Shown here: positions 1-9,208 of the stretch, piece by piece
Position numbering within the stretch: the stretch's first letter is position 1
Layout: each line of letters begins with the position of its first letter
NCBI GenBank assembly: GCA_025765595.1
Contig: JAIVFH010000452.1
Coordinates: forward strand, 1-19,373
Length of the DNA: 19,373 nt
Reading direction: 5' to 3'
Origin: Obelidium mucronatum
Lineage: Eukaryota > Chytridiomycota > Chytridiomycetes > Chytridiales > Chytriomycetaceae
Notes under the pieces: model-generated
Seen by the model: only the letters and a program-made list of their open reading frames with translations
What the model was told of the DNA's origin: nothing
The model's database searches: none
Translations under genes and position numbers: made by a program

Positions 1-26
1 TTTAGAATAGAAAATCAGCCCTCTCT

Positions 27-32
27 TTATTC
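27..32 (-). terminator. AATAAA poly(A) hexamer overlapping the TLC gene stop codon
   Basis: On the minus strand the last sense codon and the stop read GAA TAA A, so the hexamer AATAAA begins inside the final Glu codon and contains the stop. If it is used, the 3' UTR would be only about 15-30 nt. The same arrangement occurs at the FNTA stop. Use in polyadenylation is inferred. Confidence 0.4.
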
Positions 33-841
33 AGTCTTTTGTTGTCCCACTTTTGCTTTGGAGTACCCCAAAAACCAATTATAGAACCAATGAATATGGA
101 GTGGAAGTGGAATCGCAGGAGCAACCCAGTACCATCCACCATATACTTGATACCCATACACGACAAAACAAGTATGCAGAAACACACGAGTTATAAAGAA
201 TGAAACTCCAAAACCAATATCATTTCTCCATTTCGCGTGAATACTTCCCCAGGCTAGGATAACTGTTGAGACTTCAGCTATGGAGACACAAGGCATAAAT
301 ATTCCGATTTGGCCTACTTGAAGATGCCAAACAATGATAAATAAATAGATAATGTGATGGATCCATCCCGTAAGAATGTTGAACTGTTTTGGATAGAAGA
401 GGCTACCAAGGAAGCAATCGGCGATGAGGAAGCCAGCAAAGTAAGCACCAAGAGCCCAAGAATAACTGAAATAGTGTATGTTAAAAAAAGCTACAATAAT
501 GGAAATATTCAAATAAGTTCATACGCTGAATCCTTGGATATGAGATCTGCAGAAGTTTCGTCCTTATTGAGGGAGAAGAACTCAATCATGATTGGAATTC
601 CCCCAAGGACCAATACGGAAGATGAGAGTCCCGAAGTCAGCCATGATTTGGCTTTCTCGACTGCTCGATCTCCCGCGGCCGCCGTCTTGTACAACTTCTT
701 GAGAAGTGTCTGCTCCATCGCAAAGAACCACACGACATTGATGAGGAAAGAAAAAAGGAAAGGTACATAGAACTGCGAATTGGACAGGACGGCGGCAATG
801 TCGCGCTGGAGCCAAGTGGAACTGGGCTCAACTGGTGACAT
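27..841 (-). CDS. TLC-domain multi-pass membrane protein
   Basis: Two exons (841-525, 465-27) joined across a 59-bp intron (466-524, GTATGA...CAG with a TTTAAC branch-like site) give 251 residues. The ATG at 841 is the first Met in the open frame. The protein is strongly hydrophobic, with about six or seven membrane segments starting near residue 24. The motif GWIHHIIY (about residues 137-144), with an adjacent His pair followed by aromatic and aliphatic residues, and the acidic ADCFLG stretch just before it are typical of TRAM-LAG1-CLN8 (TLC) proteins. Family members act in ER or plasma-membrane lipid metabolism (ceramide synthase, TLCD proteins). I see no homeobox and too little length for a ceramide synthase, so a small TLCD-type protein is more likely. 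The C-terminus is short and polar (SKAKVGQQKTE). It lies tandem to NUF2 with 113 bp between them. The family call is fairly safe; the substrate is unknown. Confidence 0.82.
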
Positions 842-954
842 TTGAAATTTCAACACTTTTAAAAAGTCATGTTAAGCACAACAGAAGTAAAATGAATAAA
901 GCAATCAAGAAGAACTTTAATAATACACTTTAAATTTAATAAATAGTAGAAATT

Positions 955-2861
955 TTAAGAAGACATTATCTGTGTAAATAAAATCAATTTTAGTTTAAGA
1001 ACCAAACCCATTCTTTGAATGTTTCTAGTTTTCGTCACCTTTGCGAGTTCGGCGCAATACAACTCGCCTCGAGTCTTGAGCTTTGTATAACATTCTTGGA
1101 ATGAGTTGGCTTCCACTTCAATCTTCTTCTTGATGGCAGCAATCTTTGCGAAGAATAATCTTCAATCATAAGAATTTCCATAAATATATCAGTGGAATAC
1201 CTTTTCATCCAGCTCAGATACTCGGTTTTGGTTCACTTCGATTTTCGCTTGATTCAAGTCTCGCTCCTTGACACTGGTTTCATACTCAGCACTCAATTCG
1301 CGCATTTTTGCATCTGTTGATTGTTTCCTAGATTCTTGCTGCTTGGCATGACGATTTAGCTTTTCCGAAATGTTTGCCAGTTGGCGTTTCATTTGCTGTG
1401 TATTTTTTGTGGTTTTGTTTTAGTTAAGTGTTGCTTTTTTCCGAGTTTGTTATTTTTCTTGATGTTAACCTGCTCTTTGACGTTGACCTCATGAAGCTCT
1501 TGTTTTTTTCTTTCCCGGTTTTCTTGTTCCAAACCGAGCTTGTTGGCGGCAGTGCTTGCTTTTTTCATTTCAAATTCACACTCTTCCATTAATTTCGTGC
1601 ACATTGCCAAATCCTTAAAAAGAATAGATGTAGGAAGTCATTTTAAGTGCAATCGAGTTTCGCGGAATTAACCCCCCCAGTCTATTTCTTACCTGTTGAA
1701 CAGTTCCCATTGCTTCCATTTTACCCAAAAGCTCTCGATATTGCTTTTCTCGAGCTGATAGGCTTTGTTTTTCACCCGCGATTGAATTGTTCATGTCTAC
1801 AAGTGCTTGTTGGAGTTTCTCGGGGTTCGGAACAATGCGGCTGCGGAGACGGACACAGTCTTGTTTACAATTGGCCAGCAAAAATTGAGTATTGTTCTTT
1901 TTTTTTGTTTGTGAAAGTGACGGCCAATCGAGGTTAGCAGGTCTCTTCAAACACTGTGAAAAAAAGTAAACCTACTAACCATTTTCTCAATAGAGTCATT
2001 CTTGTGTTTCTTGAGGTTTTCAATATCACTCGTCATTGCAGTTTGAATTCTCTTTAATTCACGGAGCTCGGCTGTGAGCGCCAAGTTTTTCTCTCGCATG
2101 CGTTGGTAGGATGGTTCTTCTTCGGCTCGTTGTAGACTGGAACCAAATGTCAAAAACGATTTCTGAAGGCATTACATTACAAATAATTTTTAGCTCCTAA
2201 CCGCATTGTGTTGACGCGTTCTGCAATTTCCTGGTTCTTTTCTTGCAAGAGAGCCTTTTGTCTCACAATCTCCTCCTAAAGGAGGAAAAAACGTAAAGGA
2301 GGAGTCGTAAATACACGGCGATAAAACAACGGCATAAAATAAAATTTCAAAAAAAGAGATGGAAACCGATTGCTGCGTGCAGTTTTCAAAAACAGCCAGT
2401 CGTTCCTCCCTGAATTTAGCAAAGTTGATGATTCCAGAAAGAATTTTCCGCATATGCCCTGGCTCCGGCTTAATGAGGTCCCGAATACTGAAGTCTGAAA
2501 TCCCCACTTCCGAGACGAGCTTGAATCTGTAAAAATGGTTGGTTTTTTTTTTAGTTGGGTGCCTATTGTACACTGCAAAATAAAGGAAAGCTCTCAACAG
2601 CTGGCGATAGAATCCCATCAGCGTAACGTCTTCCTGATGCAGCTCCGGGTGTTCGAGAATTTCGAGGACGCGAAAGTCAGGCTGGGCAAACTGGTCTCTT
2701 GACACGCCCATCAGCACGTCGGTAAAAGCTTCAAACACTGCAATCATGCGTTGAGGCGACGGTTTCTCGAGGTCTTCAAGCGACAGCGGAATTTGTAGGT
2801 CGGCCATACATGCGACTATTTCGCTTGGCTTGAGGATGGGGAAGGAGTAGCCCGCATTCAT
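955..2861 (-). CDS. NUF2: Kinetochore protein NUF2 (Ndc80 complex subunit)
   Basis: Eight exons: 2861-2572, 2526-2367, 2275-2202, 2136-1980, 1896-1693, 1613-1470, 1395-1201, 1143-955. They are in phase and give 470 residues, close to the usual size of about 450-465. The N-terminal 150 residues look like the Nuf2 calponin-homology head: FPILKPSEIVACM at the start, MGFYRQL near residue 85, and the family hallmark KILSGIINFAKFREE around residues 127-141. The rest is charged coiled coil (for example residues 190-450), including RSRIVPNPEKL. NUF2 pairs with NDC80 and binds spindle microtubules at the outer kinetochore. Two details are uncertain. A 57-nt in-frame segment (1897-1953) could be added by an upstream acceptor, but a TGCTAAC branch-like site inside it argues it is intron. 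A possible last intron at 970-1038 would end the protein KIMSS. The start codon is 49 bp from the divergent BBS2 start. Confidence 0.93.
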
Positions 2862-2910
2862 TGTTGTTGTTTTGTTGTTGCTGTTTTGGACAAGATTCAA
2901 ATTAGAAAGA
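2862..2910. promoter_or_regulatory. 49-bp divergent spacer between NUF2 and BBS2 start codons
   Basis: Only 49 bp separate the two ATGs. The spacer is a run of GTT-type triplets followed by an A-rich stretch on the plus strand. No TATA box is evident. Both promoters must lie in this spacer or within the neighbouring first exons, so the two transcripts probably share regulatory DNA. Function is inferred from position only. Confidence 0.5.
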
Positions 2911-5693
2911 ATGGAGAAAACAAACACAACAATCACGCTGAACCAGCGGCCGAGCAACGTCCTTGCAGCTGGACTATTTGACGGCGTGAATGCGACGCTT
3001 GCGTTTATTGCCTCTTCTTGTACTTCAACAAACAGCACAAGCAACAACGCCATCACTTTCGCGCCACTGTCACACTCCCCCAGCTTCCATCAGAGCAGCC
3101 CACCCCGCATTCACTTTCCACCGCTGACAACACGCGTCAGAACTATCCGCTTTCTAGCCGCCGCACGCGTTTTACCATCAACAGCCGAGAATTCCAACTG
3201 CGACTTTCTGATCATTGCCACTGATTCTGCCTTATGGGTGTACGTATATATACTTGTTCGCGAGATAATTGAAATCAAAAATCAAGGTTCAACGTGTTTG
3301 ACAACTGCGACGCGTTCTACATTGATATCCCGAACGGCGGCGTACAATGTGTCTGTGTGTCGCCTCAAAAGAATGATTCGAATAATCCGATAATCTATGC
3401 CGCGTTGGATGATTTTCTGATTCAAGGATATAATTACAAGGGCGAGGAAGTATTCTGGACCATGACGGGAGATATCCCCATCTCATTGGCGATAATGGAT
3501 ATGAATCGCGACGACGACGGCGATGGGGAATACTATTTGATAGTAGCTTCTGAGGTTGCTTTTTTTTTTTGCGCCCCCCAAATCTCGTCCTGTTTCAAAC
3601 AACTCAAACTGGCGTTTCCCAATCTCTTTTTTTTTTTTTTGGTTTCAAGGATAGTTATATTCGTCTTTTCTCAGCGGATGAATGCATTCAAGAACTAGAT
3701 GTCAAGAGGAATGCTGTAGCACTCTGTCCACTCTCGAATGGGAAGTTTGGGTGAGTGCTTGCTGAATAAGAAACAAAGCCCACGAATTCAACTGTATTTT
3801 TTTTGAAGATTCATGCTTGACGATGGAACGATAGGAATCATGACCTCCCTTTCAGATACATCCCCTGTCTGGAAGTATAAACCAACCGTGCAAGTAACAA
3901 ACATACACGGTTTCAGTTTCACTTCCGACAACCATACCAGCGGTATTGATGAAAAGGAAACTAAAAACTTGGTTGTTGGGTACATGGACGGTACTTTGGA
4001 AGTCCGTTGTGGGAATACAGGGGAAATATTATGGGCAGATGGGTTGGATGGGTCCAAGGTTATCAATATTTCTAGCTTTGATGGTCCTGCTGGTGCTTGT
4101 CTTTGTGTTACTTTGGAGAGCGGTGTTGGTGAGTTTGTATGCCTAAACATATACATTGGCTTTGGTATTAACATAACGAGTTTTTAGTACATGTCTTCAA
4201 CTCTTTGGATTTGAGTGGTGATAGTGCAGTCGATATATGCCAGCTGTTGGAAGCTGAGATTGAGGAGCTTGCAGAAAAAAAGAATGTAACAAGAAACAAC
4301 TGTATTGCGCAAACTATACATTCTAACTTGGGCATATTTTCTTTAAGCAACTCTTGGTGGCTGCATCAAAGAAAAGTCAAACTCCTGGTGTCTCACCGCC
4401 CAAGAATGAACCAAAGTTTTCCGCCAAACTTGAACTTTTTTATGATCAAGCCGGTATCCAAGACTCGGGATGCTACTTAATAGTTGACAGCTTTGGTGAT
4501 TGTGTTATTACTGGCGTTGCCGTTGAGTTTCTGGATGAAGACCACACTTCCGAGTTTTTGTATGTTTGTGTTGTGTTGACTGGCCAAACTTACATTACTG
4601 ATAACCTTGTAAGGACGTTCGACCAACACAACACGGCCGTCAGACACAAATTAAAACTGAACAGAGCTTATACCAAAGCACTTGACGTAAATCTTCGGGT
4701 TTTGTACACTCCAAAAACTGCAAACACGACGCCGAATTTTTCTTCAGATAATCAGACCAGGTCTTCAGTTTGGAAGCAAGTTCTCTCGATACCTCAGTTC
4801 GCAGTCTTCAAATCCGTTTCATTAGCACACGTTCGAAGTAGTGGCAGGCCATTGGAGCTTGCGGTTTGGTTTCATAGCACTGTTGGACTTTCCGAGGTAT
4901 TCCCCCCCTTAAATCAAACCCTTGTTGTGAATAATGTTTTCACACATGCTTGTTTTTTTTTGTTAGGTTATCAAGTGGATCACCAGTTCCTTTCTCGATA
5001 CAACTCATGTTCAAGAGTCCTCCAACACAACAGACATGGAAGCAGCATTCATCCACACTACAACAGACACACCCATCGTTTTGAAAAAATCAGAAACGAA
5101 ATTCACTATCGAATCACAACCTTCTCAAGCAAGTATCATCAATGTGATATCAGAAATCATTCAATCCTACTCGAAATACTTGAACATATCATCCGTCAAA
5201 GTTGTGACAAATAAGAGATTCGGATCGCTTCAGAAGGAGATGGAGAGATTGTTTTGCAAGGTTCATGACTTGCGTGAGGCGCAAGAGTCTGGATTGGTGA
5301 ATGCATTGGATTCGATTCCAGCCATGAAAGCATTGATGCAAAGAGTGAATAGTTGTTGTGAGATTGAAGACATGTAAGTCCACTGAACTGTGTCTATCCT
5401 ATAAAATTAATACAGTTTTTAATGGAATTACCGTTTTATCAAGAAAAGGCGCACAACGTGATGCAGCGACTTTATTTGAGAGACACCGAGCAGTTTGTTT
5501 TGAGTACACAAAGTCTCTTCATCATAGTGCGGAACTTGATGGATCGTTGGATAAGCTGAAGGAGCATGTAGGATGTTTGGCTGGACTTCAAGTTGCGCCA
5601 TCAGAAAAAAGCGCTATTCTTGGAGCTTACAGAGACGTGATTTCAAATGGCGGGAGCGGGTCTTTTGAATCGCTGATGTCGGCGCTTCCATAG
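2911..5693 (+). CDS. BBS2: Bardet-Biedl syndrome 2 protein (BBSome subunit)
   Basis: Eight exons: 2911-3239, 3287-3554, 3650-3750, 3809-4128, 4188-4285, 4348-4896, 4967-5373, 5444-5693. Together they encode 773 residues (human about 721). The first half is the N-terminal beta-propeller. Recognisable family blocks are the opening strand ITLNQRPSNVLAAGLFDG, GYNYKGEEVFWTMTGD, EYYLIVASE joined to DSYIRLFSADE, and CPLSNGKFGFMLDDGTIGI. A coiled helix EIEELAEKK follows, then the GAE/platform-type middle and a helical C-terminus ending in the conserved AYRDVI/SLMSALP block. BBS2 joins BBS7 and BBS9 in the BBSome, which moves membrane cargo out of cilia with intraflagellar transport, so the gene implies a flagellated life stage. 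The propeller carries a Ser/Thr/Pro-rich insert at about residues 47-80. Start choice: this ATG opens the conserved first strand. Confidence 0.93.
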
Positions 5694-5727
5694 TCGAATA
5701 ACGTGGCATCAATTGAGTCATTTCAAT

Positions 5728-5733
5728 AATAAA
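5728..5733 (+). terminator. Candidate BBS2 poly(A) signal abutting the mitofusin start
   Basis: An AATAAA hexamer lies 35 nt after the BBS2 stop and only a few bases before the mitofusin ATG at 5738. If it is used, BBS2 transcripts end inside the mitofusin coding region and mitofusin transcripts must start inside the BBS2 3' UTR or last exon. Confidence 0.45.
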
Positions 5734-5737
5734 ACAA

Positions 5738-8161
5738 ATGAACCGACCAACATCGCGATCCGACTCAGTGTCGTCCAGCACGGGCACCAGCGAGCCGATA
5801 CCGTTTGCGCAGCACCAGGCGCCGTCGTCGCACGCGCAGAATGCAGCGTTTGCAGAGAAGCGCAGCCGCATGCTCTCGCTCGTTGGATCGACTGGTTAGA
5901 CTTGTTTGCAGTAAGAAGAACGAAGAACGACAGAGTACTAAAAACAAAACACAGAGGAGCTGCTCGCAGACCTTGCGGCCGGACCCGTGCGGTTCCCGCC
6001 CGGAGACGGCGCCGACGCGCAGCAGCTCGCGGTGCTCGGACTGCAGACGCTGCGGGTTGCGGCGTCGGCCAGCGGCGACATCGAGACGCATCTGCTCGGC
6101 GCGCGGCTCGCGGACGCGGCGCAGCACCTGGCGCGGCTGCGCGCGCGCATCGCCGACACGCGCAGCCGCGTGCTGGTCACCGGCGACCTGAACGGCGGCA
6201 AGAGCACCTTCGTCAACGCCCTGCTAAGGCGCCACGTCGTGCCCGCCGACCAGCAGCCGTGCACTGCGCTGTTCTGCGAGGTCGTCGACGCCGTGCAGAA
6301 CAACAACATCGAAGAAGTCCACGGCATCGTCGACGCCGCGCGCTACAGCCTGAGCGACCCAGACTCATTCACCGCCTTCAACATCGACATCCTGCGCGAC
6401 GTCGTCGAGGACAACGAGCCCGGCTACGAACTGCTCAAAGTTTACTGCCACGACGCCAGAAACGGCAAAGAAGACTCGGTGCTCCACAACGGGATCGTCG
6501 ACATTTCCCTGATTGATTCTCCTGGTCTCAACATTGACTCCATGAAAACAACAAATCTCATGGCTCAGCAAGAAGAAATCGATGTGATTGTATTTGTTGT
6601 GAATGCAGAGAACCACTTTACTCTTTCTGTAAGCCTCTACTTTATGAGCTGTCCAACATGCATCTCACTTTACTCCAAACAAAAAATGATAGGGTCGAGA
6701 ATTTCTACAAAATGCTGGAAAAGAAAAAGCATACGTCTTTGTAGTCGTCAATCGGTTCGACCAAATCCGCCGCGTCGACCGCTGCAAACGCGACATTCTC
6801 AAACAAATCGCTGAAATCTCTCCAGGCACATACCAACACGCCGACCAACTCGTCCACTTCGTTGCCGCCAAAAAAATCCTAGAAGGCACCGCCGACGCAG
6901 CCACCCGTGCTGACTTCACCTGCCTCGAAGACAACCTCCGAAGCTTCATTCTTGAAAAGAGGGCGCGCAGTAAACTGAACCCAGCCAAACTGTTTCTTGG
7001 AAACTTGTTGAACGACATGGCGATTCTTTGCAGTTACAACCACACCTTGAGTGCCGTAAAGAGTTTAGAAATTAGCAACCAATTATCTGAAAGCGCTCCG
7101 GCATATGACCGGATGCTGAGAATCAAGGAGCAGTTCTTGGACGATTTGGACCGCACGATCGATGAAACAGCAACGAGAGCACACGCATTCGCAAGGGACC
7201 AATTGAGCACTTTTCTGGAAGGAGTTGAAACCTATGTTGAAGATATCGAATGGGGCGGGGTTCTCGGAATGTGGCAATATGCAAGAGATTTGAGAAATGC
7301 CGTCTACAGAATGGCAGCGATTCGACTCAGACGGTGTGAAGATTTTGCTGTTAAAAGCAGTGTTGGGTGTGTCAAGAATATCGAAGCAATGGCTGAAAGT
7401 TGTATGGAGAAACCACCTACTGTGAATATGGATGTAGTGACTACGGCTTTTGAAGATGGTAGTGCCGAGGCAGGTCGTGCCGCTGCCATGTCCATGTTTG
7501 TTCCAATGGAGCTTGGTGACTTTTTCGATGTCATGGTATGTTCAAGTTTTGTTTCTCTATCACCGATCTCATGAGTTTTACAATTTTTTTATTTTTAATA
7601 GGACAAGATTGAAGTTCTCAAGGAATATATCCCTTCATTGGGTCTGCTGATGGGCGGTCTCTTTGGTTATCACAGCGTTACCATGGGAATGTGGAAGAAC
7701 GATCCAATGATGGTTCGCGGAAAGACTGCCTTCTTGGGTGTCTCTATGGCCGGTAACATTTAAACTCTTTTTTTTTTTTAAAAAAAAAAAATCCCAAATA
7801 ATATCTAGTTCTAACCCAATTATAAATGTAAAAAGGTGTCGGTCTCTTCTTATACTCCCTATCCGACATGAAGAACGTTGTCGACAGGAAAGTGCTCGGC
7901 AAAATCAAGTCTCATTTAGTCAATGTGGGCCTAGTCGATGGCAACAGCGAGCGAATCGCAAAGGGAACTCGCCGCGTTCTTCGATTGGCGATTTGGGAGT
8001 TTCAAAACCAATTCCAACGCATCTTGATTGATAACCAAGGAAAACGTCAGGATCTGGTGGAAATGAGGACAAAGGCTGAGTTGAGCAAAGACGAATTTAG
8101 AGCGTTGGAGGTTCGCGTAAAGACTCTGCAACGGATAGTCAATGACGTGGACTTGGATTAG
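5738..8161 (+). CDS. FZO1: Mitofusin / Fzo1-type mitochondrial outer-membrane fusion GTPase
   Basis: Five exons: 5738-5894, 5955-6628, 6693-7535, 7602-7752, 7836-8161, encoding 716 residues (metazoan mitofusins about 740-757, yeast Fzo1 about 855). The dynamin-family GTPase motifs are all visible: P-loop GDLNGGKST (residues 129-137), switch Thr in PCTALF (T156), DSPG (240-243) and NRFD (297-300). The P-loop has the GDxNxGKS form of fungal Fzo rather than the metazoan one. Two hydrophobic segments, near residues 566-582 and 600-616, flank a short loop, as expected for the double membrane span. A C-terminal heptad region (about 650-716) corresponds to HR2. The protein tethers and fuses mitochondrial outer membranes. 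Residues 1-53 are Ser/Gln-rich and lack the long N-terminal extension of yeast Fzo1. Codons from 5955 to about 6500 are extremely GC-rich, then usage switches abruptly. The gene starts 44 bp after the BBS2 stop. Confidence 0.93.
5955..6500 (+). other. GC-rich 5' coding island in mitofusin
   Basis: Almost every third codon position is G or C here (runs such as GCG, CTG, CGC, GAC), covering the linker and the GTPase G1-G2 region. Downstream exons of the same gene are AT-richer with mixed third positions. Similar islands occupy the 5' coding parts of RMC1 (10964-11227) and the coiled-coil gene (18452-18977). Confidence 0.75.
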
Positions 8162-8295
8162 TACCCCCCCTCCACCACACACCTCTCAGAGAAAATTGAA
8201 TACTCGCCTCTTATCTTATTTTTTTTTGAAGGGTTAAAAGTCAAAAGTAAAATCATTTTGTTTTTATATAAATACAAAGTAGCTTCCCAAAACAA
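8162..8295. other. Convergent 3' spacer, mitofusin / RMC1
   Basis: This 134-bp AT-rich spacer lies between two facing stop codons. It holds a C-run, a T-run near 8220 and a TATATAAATA stretch near 8268 that could serve 3' ends on either strand. No gene is seen. Confidence 0.6.
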
Positions 8296-9163
8296 TCATA
8301 TCCCTTCCATCTCAACCTTCTCTTCCCAAAATTCTCTATAAATGCTATAATACCTTGCAGTACTCCAAGCCACACCATCATCCCCTCCCTCATTTCCTTC
8401 AGCTTCTTCAACCAACGGATCTTCCCCTCCCTCATCAACAACCATCCCATACTCCTCCAACAACTTGAACACATTCAAAAACAGCGTCTTATTCACCTTT
8501 CCACTACCCCCACCTCCTCGACTTCCCCCACCTCCGCCACTGGCACCGCCTTCTCCCCCTCGACTTGCCCGACTCGTCCGCAACACCGGCTCCAAAAACC
8601 TTGACGCAGGAAACCTCCGCAGAATCCCCTTCTCAAGTGCATACTCAACACCTTCAAGCACCCTCCCGGAATCCACTAAACACAACACCACTTTCCCATA
8701 TTGGTGCAGCTGTTCCAGAACCCATAGTCCCATTTGGAAATCCCTGCTGCTGCTGCTGTTGTTGATGTTACCTCCTTGGTCTTGTACAGTTTCTATCGAC
8801 GGCGGTGCCAGTAGGATGTTTGCAATGTGCAGCGTTGCGGGTATGGTCCTGGTCGTGAGGAGCACGTGCAAATGCGGCCTTTGTGAAAGTGATACCAGAA
8901 TGGATGCTAAAAGGTTGACAATGGGAGTAATATCTTTTGTCGGATTTGGGTCCTGTGTCACGAATGAGAAGGCATTGCCGGTAATGCCGGTTGGTGATAG
9001 TGCTGATCCGGGTATAGTGGAAGTTGTGGTGGGTGGTTGTGCTGGTGCAGTGTTTGACCGCCGCGGTTTGGTGGTTTGTGATTCGAGGCGAGATGCCAGA
9101 TATACTTCAATGCATGTTGCCAGCAAGAACTTGTCGCATGACTGATATACATATTATCAGTGT

Positions 9164-9208
<45 letters not shown>

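Noticed and set aside
354..770. 138-codon plus-strand frame opposite the TLC gene
   Set aside because: Antisense shadow; the minus strand gives a membrane protein with TLC motifs and an in-phase intron.
8465..9145. 226-codon plus-strand frame rich in Pro and Cys opposite RMC1
   Set aside because: It is the antisense of the RMC1 last exon; its Pro runs are the complement of the Gly-rich insert.
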